Below the pieces are notes generated by a model. It made no database searches. It had not been told where the DNA came from and saw only the letters and a program-made list of their open reading frames with translations. A stretch of DNA of 7,035 nucleotides, taken from the NCBI GenBank assembly GCA_050742975.1, contig JBOGDQ010000279.1, positions 1 through 7,035 of the forward strand. The letters run 5' to 3'. Shown here piece by piece: positions 1 through 4,940 of the stretch. The DNA is from JBDTGE01 sp050742975. Its GTDB lineage: Bacteria; Actinomycetota; Actinomycetes; Mycobacteriales; Jatrophihabitantaceae. The translations under genes were made by a program, and so were the position numbers. Within the stretch, counting starts at the first letter, position 1. The number at the start of each line of letters is the position of its first letter.

Positions 1-758
1 AGCCCGGAGTGCAGGTCGTCGAACAGGTGCGGCAGCCGCGCCGTGCTGCGGATCGGGCTGGACGTCGCCTCGTTCGAGCCGGGCTCCTGGAAGCCCTTGA
101 CGCCGAGCAGGTAGCCGAGCAGCGCCAGCGCCACGTAGTTGAGCATGATCGTCGTGATCACCTCGTGTGCCCCGGTCTTGGCCTTGAGGTACCCGACCAG
201 GCCGCCCCAGATCGCGCCACCGACGACGCCGGCGATCAGCGCCACGATCAGGTGGATGCCGGCGGGCAGCCGGTAGGTGAACCCGACGTAACCGGCGCAG
301 ATGGCGCCCATGATCAGCTGGCCCTGGACTCCGATGTTGAACAGCCCGGCCCGGAACGCGACCGCCACCGCGAGCCCGCCGAGGATCAGCGGCGCCGCGT
401 TCACCAGGGTGTCCGAGAGCGGGCCGAGAACGGACACGCCGCCGTTGGAGTAGAGCGAGTCGGTGTTGAAGATCGAGCCGCGGAACAGCGCGGAGTAGCC
501 GGCCGAGATCGCGCTCCAGGCGTGGCTGAATGTGTCGCCGGGGTGCTGGCCGAAGTAGCCGAGCGACTTGCGGGTCGCGGTGTCCGAGGCCGCGATCAGC
601 AGCGCCCCGAACACGAGCGCGCAGACGAACGCGAGCGCGGTGACCACGATGGTGTTGCCGTACAGGTACGCATCGAGCATGCGCCGGCCGAGGCCGCGCT
701 TGCCCTGCGGCGTGGGCAGGTTCTCGTTCTCGTCGGGCGCGATCGTCTCGGCCGTCAC
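1..758 (-). CDS. BMP-family (nucleoside-type) ABC transporter permease, first of the expected pair; C-terminus cut by window edge
   Basis: This is an inner-membrane permease that should form the translocation channel with a second permease, driven by the ATPase encoded just upstream. Reading begins at GTG 758-756, which overlaps the ATPase stop in a GTGA arrangement, so translation is probably coupled. In-frame codons just upstream offer no better start. 252 residues are visible with no stop. They show a hydrophilic N-terminus (about 1-30), a first membrane segment near 36-57, an extracytoplasmic stretch near 58-115, then several closely packed hydrophobic segments. Family hallmarks of the BPD_transp_2 (YufP/RbsC-like) permeases are FNIGVQGQ at 140-147 and HEVITTIMLNY at 198-208, the latter being the likely cytoplasmic loop that contacts the ATPase. 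Homologues run to about 350-420 residues, so roughly a third is missing. Substrate is inferred from the BMP partner; nucleosides are most likely, but another small solute is possible. Confidence 0.9.
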   Translation of the reverse strand, partial: MTAETIAPDENENLPTPQGKRGLGRRMLDAYLYGNTIVVTALAFVCALVFGALLIAASDTATRKSLGYFGQHPGDTFSHAWSAISAGYSALFRGSIFNTDSLYSNGGVSVLGPLSDTLVNAAPLILGGLAVAVAFRAGLFNIGVQGQLIMGAICAGYVGFTYRLPAGIHLIVALIAGVVGGAIWGGLVGYLKAKTGAHEVITTIMLNYVALALLGYLLGVKGFQEPGSNEATSSPIRSTARLPHLFDDLHSG

Positions 759-2326
759 AGCACACCCCCCGTCTCCGGGTTTCCACTCGCGGCCTCGCTG
801 AGCCGGACCGCTCCGGCCTTCGCCTCGGCCGCGCTCGAACCGGCCATCAGCATGCCTATCTCCTCTGCGGGCGTCCCGGCTAGCACCTCGCCGGCGATCT
901 TGCCGCGGTACATGACCGCGATCCGGTCGGCGAGGCCGAGGACCTCGTCGAGCTCGGTGGACACCATGACGACGGCCGTGCCCTGATCACGCTCGTCGAC
1001 GATGCGGCGATGGACGAACTCCATCGAGCCGACGTCCAGCCCGCGGGTCGGCTGGGCGACGATCAGCAGCTTCAGCGGGCGCGACAGCTCGCGGGCCAGC
1101 ACGACCTTCTGCTGGTTCCCGCCGGAGAGCGTGCTCGCCGCGGCCTGTGATGTCGGCGGGCGGACGTCGAACTCCGTCACCCGATCGGAGGCGTTCCGGT
1201 CGATCTCGGCCAGGTTCAGCGTGCCGCGCGAGGCGAACGGGCGCTTGTCGTGCAGGTCCAGAACGAGGTTCTCGGCCACCGTGAAGGAACCGATCAGCCC
1301 GTCGTGCAGCCGGTCCTCCGGGACGTAGCCGACGCCGATGTCCAGGATCTCGTCGGTGCTCAGGCTGGTGACCTGCCGGCCTTCGATGGCGATGGTGCCG
1401 CCGGTCGGGACGGTGAGGCCGACCAGCGCCTCGGTCACCTCGGTCTGCCCGTTGCCCTGCACGCCGGCGATCGCATAGATCTCACCGGCGCGGACCGAGA
1501 ACGAGACGTTGTCGACCAGGACCACGCCGCTGTCGTTGATCACGGACAGCTCGCGCACGTCGAGCACGACATCGCCGGGCTCGGCCGGTTTCTTGTCGAC
1601 TGTGAGCTGGACGGGCCGGCCGACCATCAGCGAGGCCAGCTCGCTCGCCGACGCGGACGGTTCGGCCTCACCGACGACGGCGCCGCGACGGATGACGGTG
1701 ATCTTGTCGGCGACCTCGCGCACCTCGTGCAGCTTGTGGCTGATGAACACGATCGAGGTGCCGCCGTCGCGCAGCGCCCGCATGACCGTGATCAGTTCCT
1801 CGGTCTCCTGCGGGGTCAGCACGGCCGTGGGCTCGTCCAGCACGAGCAGGTGCGCGTTGCGGCTGAGCGCCTTGAGGATCTCGACGCGCTGCTGGACGCC
1901 CACCGGCAGGTCGGCCACCAGCGCGTCCGGCGGCACGTCGAGGCCGTACCGCCGGGAGATGTCCAGGACCTGGCGGCGGGCCCGGCGGCGGTTCAGGAAG
2001 CCGAGGCCGGACGTCTGCTCGTGGCCGAGCATGACGTTCTCGGTGACCGTGAAGACCGGGATGAGCATGAAGTGCTGGTGCACCATGCCGATCCCGGCAG
2101 CCATCGCGTCTCCGGGCCCCTTGAACGTGACCGGCTTGTCGTCGACGAGGATCTCGCCCTCGTCCGGCTGGTAGAGCCCGTAGAGCACGTTCATCAACGT
2201 GCTCTTGCCGGCCCCGTTCTCGCCGAGCAGCGCGTGGATCTCGCCGGGCTCGACGACGAGATCGACGGCGTCGTTGGCCGTCAGCGAGCCGAACCGCTTG
2301 GTGATCGCGCGGAGCTCGAGTTTCAC
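755..2326 (-). CDS. BMP-type (nucleoside) ABC transporter ATP-binding protein, tandem ABC domains
   Basis: A 523-residue cytoplasmic ATPase that powers the neighbouring permease(s), of the RbsA/YufO class with two fused ABC domains. Domain 1 (about 3-235) is complete: Walker A GENGAGKST (35-43), Q-loop Q84, signature LPVGVQQR (140-147), Walker B LLVLDE (160-165) and switch H197. Domain 2 (about 253-500) is degenerate as is normal in this family: Walker A is GVQGNGQTE (288-296) with Gln for the Lys, YVPEDR lies at 334-339, and the signature LSGGNQQ is intact (400-406). Walker B reads LLIVAQP (420-426) with Gln for the catalytic Glu, and a Ser stands where the switch His would be (VSTELDE). Only one ATP site is therefore likely to hydrolyse well. 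The start is GTG at 2326; an in-frame TGA at 2335-2333 rules out anything further upstream. A purine-rich AAGGGG lies about 12 bases before it. The stop overlaps the permease start. Confidence 0.95.
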   Translation of the reverse strand: MKLELRAITKRFGSLTANDAVDLVVEPGEIHALLGENGAGKSTLMNVLYGLYQPDEGEILVDDKPVTFKGPGDAMAAGIGMVHQHFMLIPVFTVTENVMLGHEQTSGLGFLNRRRARRQVLDISRRYGLDVPPDALVADLPVGVQQRVEILKALSRNAHLLVLDEPTAVLTPQETEELITVMRALRDGGTSIVFISHKLHEVREVADKITVIRRGAVVGEAEPSASASELASLMVGRPVQLTVDKKPAEPGDVVLDVRELSVINDSGVVLVDNVSFSVRAGEIYAIAGVQGNGQTEVTEALVGLTVPTGGTIAIEGRQVTSLSTDEILDIGVGYVPEDRLHDGLIGSFTVAENLVLDLHDKRPFASRGTLNLAEIDRNASDRVTEFDVRPPTSQAAASTLSGGNQQKVVLARELSRPLKLLIVAQPTRGLDVGSMEFVHRRIVDERDQGTAVVMVSTELDEVLGLADRIAVMYRGKIAGEVLAGTPAEEIGMLMAGSSAAEAKAGAVRLSEAASGNPETGGVL

Positions 2327-2344
2327 GGACTGTCAGCGCCCCTT

Positions 2345-2372
2345 CCCGATGGAGCTTGGGCCCGATGGAGCT
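2345..2372. repeat. Direct repeat CCCGATGGAGCT, two copies
   Basis: The 12-base sequence CCCGATGGAGCT occurs at 2345-2356 and again at 2361-2372, separated by TGGG. It lies in the 127-base gap between the binding-protein gene and the ATPase gene, just upstream of the ATPase ribosome-binding region. It may be a local duplication or part of the leader RNA; I do not recognise a binding site. The rest of the gap (2327-2344, 2373-2398) shows nothing I can name. Confidence 0.5.
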
Positions 2373-2398
2373 GGACCGCTGTGCCGGCCTCCGCAGCC

Positions 2399-2439
2399 CA
2401 TCGGCGAGTGGGATCCGTTGCGGATCCAACTCGCCGATG
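2399..2439 (-). terminator. Strong hairpin after the binding-protein gene, without a U-tract: candidate attenuator or mRNA 3'-end stabiliser
   Basis: Arms 2399-2416 and 2422-2439 are complementary over 17 of 18 positions (one G/A mismatch) around the 5-base loop GTTGC. The stem begins 14 bases after the TGA of the binding-protein gene on the minus strand and lies before the ATPase gene. No run of U follows it in the minus-strand transcript, so it is not a classical intrinsic terminator, although actinobacterial terminators often lack the U-tract. Its position suggests partial termination or protection of the upstream message from decay. Either would raise the lipoprotein level above the membrane components, a known pattern in binding-protein-dependent ABC operons. 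Confidence 0.6.
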
Positions 2440-2453
2440 AGTGTGCGAACGAA

Positions 2454-3596
2454 TCAGGCCTTGGGCTGACTCGGCGAGGTGATCTTGATGGCTCCGCTGA
2501 TGATGTCCGCCTTGACCTTCGCCAGCTGCGTCTGCAGAGCAGACGGAACCTTGCTCGCGAAGTCGTGGTACGGGGCCAGACCGGTGCCGTTGTTCGAGAG
2601 GTCACCGACATAGGAGCCGGTCGGGAACGTGCCGGTGGCAGCGGCGTTCACGTACTTCGTCACCGAGTCGGCCAGGTTCTTGGTCACGCTGGTGATGAAG
2701 TACTTGCAGTACTGCGCCGCGGAGACGCAGCCGTCCGTGTCGACCCAGATCACGTTCGTCGAACCGTTGGACGCGGCAGCCGCCGCACCCGCACCCAGGC
2801 CTGCGCCGCCGGCCACCGGGAAGATGATGTCGGCACCCTGCTGGATGAAGGTCTGGCTGATCTGCTTGCCCTTGTTCTGGTCGGTGAACGACTGCGAGAA
2901 GGTCCCGGCCTTCTGGTTGTGCTCGTTCCAGCCCAGGACCTGGACGCTCTTGTGGTTCTGCGTGTTGTAGTACTGCACGCCCTCCCAGAAACCGTCCATG
3001 TAGATCGTCACCGGCGGGATGTTCAGCCCGCCCCAGGTCGCGACCTTGCCGCTCTTGCTCATGCCGGCCGCCAGGTAACCGCCGAGGAAGCCGCCCTGCG
3101 CGGTGTTGAACTGGATGCCGTACACGTTCGGGCCGGTGGAGCCGGAGTCGACCTCGGCGAAGTGCATCGTCGGGTTCGCCTTGGCCACGGCCTGGACGTT
3201 AGCGGTCATCAGGCCGCCGACCGCGATGATCGCGCCGCACCCCTTGGTGACCTCGGCCTTGAGGTTGGGCGTGTAGTCGTTGCCGGAGTTCGACGGCACG
3301 TAGGAGATCTTGATGTTGGGGTTCGCCTTGTTCGCCGCGATCATGCCGGCGTAGGACGACTCGTTGAACGACTTGTCGTCGACGCCGCCGGTGTCGAGCA
3401 CCATGCAGGCGTTCAGCGCCTTGGTCGCGGCCGTCGTCGTCGTGGTGGTTGTCGTTGCGCCGGTACTCGTGGATCCGGCAGGCGGCGTCGTCGTGTTCTT
3501 GGTTCCCGCCTTGCTGCCGCACGCGGCGAGCACCAGCGCGAAGGCTGCTACGCCGGCGACCGCAGCGCCGGTACGCAATGCACGCAAATTGATCAT
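2454..3596 (-). CDS. BMP/PnrA-family substrate-binding lipoprotein (probable nucleoside-binding)
   Basis: Membrane-anchored extracytoplasmic receptor that should capture the substrate for the ABC transporter encoded downstream. From ATG 3596 the protein has 380 residues. It starts with a lipoprotein signal peptide (Arg at 5 and 8, hydrophobic core about 10-22, lipobox LAAC with lipidated Cys26), followed by a Thr-rich linker (about 32-58, including eight Thr in a row at 48-55). The BMP domain (about 60-370) shows GGVDDKSFNESSYAGM (70-85), AVGGLMTANVQAVA (125-138), FLGGYLAAGMSKSGKV (170-185), DIIFPVAGGAG (256-266) and VDTDGC (285-290). Four further cysteines, C64, C120, C290 and C297, could form disulfides outside the cell. 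The reading frame stays open upstream to GTG 3644, but that extension would bury the signal peptide. TTG 3587 is an alternative start with better spacing to GAAGGG. PnrA homologues bind purine nucleosides; the ligand here is inferred. Confidence 0.94.
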   Translation of the reverse strand: MINLRALRTGAAVAGVAAFALVLAACGSKAGTKNTTTPPAGSTSTGATTTTTTTTAATKALNACMVLDTGGVDDKSFNESSYAGMIAANKANPNIKISYVPSNSGNDYTPNLKAEVTKGCGAIIAVGGLMTANVQAVAKANPTMHFAEVDSGSTGPNVYGIQFNTAQGGFLGGYLAAGMSKSGKVATWGGLNIPPVTIYMDGFWEGVQYYNTQNHKSVQVLGWNEHNQKAGTFSQSFTDQNKGKQISQTFIQQGADIIFPVAGGAGLGAGAAAAASNGSTNVIWVDTDGCVSAAQYCKYFITSVTKNLADSVTKYVNAAATGTFPTGSYVGDLSNNGTGLAPYHDFASKVPSALQTQLAKVKADIISGAIKITSPSQPKA

Positions 3597-3602
3597 CCCT
3601 TC
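3597..3602 (-). promoter_or_regulatory. Shine-Dalgarno GAAGGG of the binding-protein gene; spacing questions the start codon
   Basis: On the minus strand GAAGGG directly touches the ATG at 3596, which is too close for normal initiation. The in-frame TTG at 3587-3585 lies 9 bases after it, a good distance, and would give MRALRTG as N-terminus, still a complete lipoprotein signal. Either start leaves the mature protein unchanged. Confidence 0.5.
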
Positions 3603-3642
3603 GATGTCCGGCACGGTGGCCGGGTTTTTCGGTCTGTCGCAC

Positions 3643-3670
3643 ACCGTAACCAGCAGCGAGCAGCCCGCAA
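3643..3670 (-). promoter_or_regulatory. Candidate sigma70-like promoter of the BMP transporter operon
   Basis: Read on the minus strand, TTGCGG (3670-3665) is followed after 16 bases by TACGGT (3648-3643). This matches the TTGnnn and TAnnnT pattern of housekeeping promoters in actinobacteria. Transcription would start about 7 bases further on, giving a leader of roughly 40 bases before the lipoprotein start. It was found by eye and such matches occur by chance. Confidence 0.35.
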
Positions 3671-3710
3671 GACCCGCGACAACCTCACGGTTATCTCGTC
3701 ACCGGATCGT

Positions 3711-3739
3711 TGTTCTCCGCGCCGCGAACGGTAAGAACA
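3711..3739. repeat. Inverted repeat TGTTCT-N17-AGAACA
   Basis: TGTTCT (3711-3716) and AGAACA (3734-3739) are exact complements 17 bases apart, and a second inner pair GTTC/GAAC (3712-3715 and 3725-3728) uses the same left arm. On the plus strand TTGTTC and TAAGAA within it also form a poor -35/-10 pair 16 bases apart. It could be an operator, but 6-base arms can arise by chance and I do not recognise a regulator. Confidence 0.25.
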
Positions 3740-3891
3740 GGGCGAGCCAAATTGCACCCCCGATCTATGGCAATGCCCGCCGTTGCACTGGTCGACCGGC
3801 CGCGGTGGCATCGCGCGGACTGGCTGGTCGGGCCGCGGCGTGCGGCGGAACTCACATGCTCCCCCGCTGCTGCTCGTCAGCAACGCCCGAC

Positions 3892-3897
3892 TAGCAT
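3892..3897 (+). promoter_or_regulatory. Weak candidate -10 element for sdhCDAB (TAGCAT)
   Basis: TAGCAT fits the TAnnnT -10 pattern that suffices for many actinobacterial promoters, and would place the transcript start about 75-80 bases before sdhC. No good -35 is visible at 16-18 bases upstream. Low certainty. Confidence 0.2.
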
Positions 3898-3965
3898 TTG
3901 TGCGGCGCGAAGCCCGTATTTGCTGCCGTCCCGGAGCCGGCGCTGGCCGCTGTGCGCCACCGTTC

Positions 3966-3972
3966 GAAGGAG
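3966..3972 (+). promoter_or_regulatory. Shine-Dalgarno GAAGGAG deciding the sdhC start
   Basis: GAAGGAG ends 8 bases before GTG 3981. It is a near-perfect anti-16S match and selects this GTG over the ATG at 3783, which would add 66 residues that are rich in Arg, Gly and Cys and unlike any SdhC. Confidence 0.8.
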
Positions 3973-3980
3973 TCCGCCAG

Positions 3981-4418
3981 GTGTCCAGTGCCGCGCCGAG
4001 CAGCACCACCGCAGACCGGCGGGCGCCTCACGGTCGGCCCGCCGGGTCGCTGTACCGCGGCCGCGAAGGCATGTGGTCCTGGGTGGCACACAGGATCACC
4101 GGCGTTTTGACCTTCTTCTTCCTGTTCGCACACGTGCTGGACACCGCGCTCGTCCGCGTCTCGCCCGAGTCCTATGACCGGGTCATCGACACCTACAAGA
4201 ACCCGTTCGTGAACCTGATGGAGATCGGGCTCGTCGGCGCGGTGCTGTTCCACGCGCTCAACGGCCTGCGGATCATCGCCGTCGACTTCTGGGGCAAGGG
4301 CACCCGCTACCAGCGGCAGATGCTGTGGGCGATCGTCGCCGTCTGGGTCGTGGTGATGGTCCCGGGCGCGTTCTTCATGTTCCAGCACTCGTTCGAAGTC
4401 CTGTTCGGGAGCACGTGA
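3981..4418 (+). CDS. sdhC: Succinate dehydrogenase cytochrome b subunit SdhC (membrane anchor)
   Basis: One of two membrane anchors of complex II, which helps form the quinone site and binds heme b. It has 145 residues from GTG 3981, a normal length for the actinobacterial type. After a polar, Ser/Ala/Arg-rich tail (1-30) come GMWSWVAHRITG (30-41) and three membrane segments at about 35-58, 79-101 and 114-134. HRITG (37-41) matches the conserved helix-I motif near the quinone site. H51 within helix I and H91 in FHALNGLR (90-97) are candidate heme ligands; the latter matches the classical HxxxGxRH-like motif of SdhC. The sequence closely resembles mycobacterial SdhC. It is the first gene of sdhCDAB. 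Its stop TGA overlaps an ATG at 4418 (TGATG) that opens the small ORF before sdhD. Confidence 0.95.
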   Translation: MSSAAPSSTTADRRAPHGRPAGSLYRGREGMWSWVAHRITGVLTFFFLFAHVLDTALVRVSPESYDRVIDTYKNPFVNLMEIGLVGAVLFHALNGLRIIAVDFWGKGTRYQRQMLWAIVAVWVVVMVPGAFFMFQHSFEVLFGST

Positions 4419-4513
4419 TGAGCGCTCGCGCGAAGAACCGTGTCGCAGCCGGTGAAGCCGGATCGATCGTGAGGCCCTCCGAGCGGAGCGAGCGAGGGGC
4501 GAAGGATCGATGA
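4418..4513 (+). CDS. Small ORF bridging sdhC and sdhD with ATGA overlaps at both ends (repeat-derived or remnant 5' end of sdhD)
   Basis: The 31-residue ORF starts MSARAKNRVAAGEAG and ends RPSERSERGAKDR. It is strongly basic and hydrophilic and has no recognisable domain. Its ATG overlaps the sdhC stop, and its stop TGA lies inside the ATGA that opens sdhD, so ribosomes finishing sdhC could pass through it and restart on sdhD. The second half is encoded by the repeat at 4468-4511. The first half may be the original N-terminus of SdhD: removing 44 bases between the two GGATCGAT copies joins it in frame to sdhD. It may serve only to couple translation, and a functional peptide is unproven. Confidence 0.4.
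   Translation: MSARAKNRVAAGEAGSIVRPSERSERGAKDR
4460..4511 (+). repeat. Ser-Glu-Arg-type interspersed repeat with flanking 8-base direct repeats (MIRU-like insertion)
   Basis: GGATCGAT occurs at 4460-4467 and 4504-4511 and flanks 36 bases. Within these, CCCTC (4475-4479) can pair with GAGGG (4494-4498) around the GAGCGGAGCGAGC core, which itself repeats GAGCG. Repeats that encode a Ser-Glu-Arg string are, to my knowledge, scattered between genes in several actinobacteria. The flanking copies look like a target duplication, though GATCGAT-type strings are frequent in such genomes, so chance is possible. The element now supplies GAAGGA (4501-4506), only 3 bases from the sdhD ATG. Confidence 0.5.
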
Positions 4514-4929
4514 GCCTGTCATCGAATATCCCTCCCGTCATCGAGGCGCCGAGGTCGGCTCCGGGGCGCCGGGGCCGGACGAACACCGAGCTGTACGCCT
4601 GGCTGTTCATGCGGGTCTCGGGCATCGTCCTGGTGGTCCTGGTTCTCGGCCACCTGTTCATCATGAACATCCTCGACGGCGGCGTGCAGCGGGTGAACTG
4701 GGCCTTCGTTGCCGGCCGGTGGGCCTCACCCTTCTGGCAGGTGTGGGACCTGCTGATGCTGTGGCTGGCGATGCTGCACGGCACGAACGGCCTGCGCACG
4801 ATCATCAACGACTACACCCGCCGCGACGGCACCCGGCTCGCGCTGAAGGGCCTGCTCTACACGGCCACCACGATCACGATCGCACTCGGCACGCTGGTGA
4901 TCTTCACCTTCGACCCGACACTTCACTAG
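4510..4929 (+). CDS. sdhD: Succinate dehydrogenase hydrophobic membrane anchor subunit SdhD
   Basis: Second membrane anchor of complex II, pairing with SdhC to hold SdhAB on the cytoplasmic face and form the quinone and heme sites. It has 139 residues from ATG 4510: a polar N-terminus (1-28), then membrane segments at about 31-52, 77-98 and 112-133. GHLFIMN (47-53) carries H48 and MLHGTNGLRTIINDY (88-102) carries H90; both histidines are candidate heme ligands and the second stretch is typical of actinobacterial SdhD. The start is less secure than the frame: GAAGGA lies only 3 bases upstream, and the ATG sits in an ATGA overlap with the preceding small ORF. The stop is 11 bases before sdhA. 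The N-terminal region may have been shortened by the repeat insertion (see the entry for 4418-4513). Confidence 0.93.
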   Translation: MSLSSNIPPVIEAPRSAPGRRGRTNTELYAWLFMRVSGIVLVVLVLGHLFIMNILDGGVQRVNWAFVAGRWASPFWQVWDLLMLWLAMLHGTNGLRTIINDYTRRDGTRLALKGLLYTATTITIALGTLVIFTFDPTLH

Positions 4930-4940
4930 GGACTTCCGCG

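Larger units (their letters stand above)
3597..3980. promoter_or_regulatory. Divergent intergenic region between the transporter operon and sdhCDAB
   Basis: These 384 bases separate two operons that run apart, so both promoter regions should lie here. I see no convincing gene in either strand: the open frames that cross it are extensions or shadows of sdhC and the lipoprotein gene and lack family-like sequence. Candidate elements are listed separately: a promoter at 3643-3670, an inverted repeat at 3711-3739, a -10-like TAGCAT at 3892 and the sdhC ribosome-binding site at 3966. There is also an imperfect direct repeat, CTGGTCG(ACC)GGCCGCGG at 3788-3805 and the same without ACC at 3824-3838. 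The stretch 3740-3860 otherwise holds nothing I recognise. Confidence 0.6.

Noticed and set aside
1370..1470. Degenerate second Walker A and Walker B motifs in the ATPase as inactivating mutations
   Set aside because: Gln replacements in the second domain are a family feature of this transporter class, so they do not mark a pseudogene.
1250..2440. Long plus-strand open frame opposite the ATPase gene
   Set aside because: The translation is rich in Asp, Gly, Val, Arg and His with no domain, typical of the antisense of a GC-rich gene. The minus strand gives a perfect double ABC ATPase.
3597..3644. Upstream GTG start for the lipoprotein (16 extra residues)
   Set aside because: The extension would put polar residues ahead of a signal peptide that already has its own charged N-region, and there is no ribosome-binding site before it.
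2199..3734. Long plus-strand open frame opposite the lipoprotein gene
   Set aside because: It crosses the hairpin and two gene ends and has low-complexity composition. The minus strand encodes a complete BMP lipoprotein with a signal peptide.
3783..3980. Upstream ATG start for sdhC (66 extra residues)
   Set aside because: The added sequence is Arg/Gly/Cys-rich and unlike SdhC, whereas GTG 3981 has GAAGGAG at ideal spacing and gives the usual family length.
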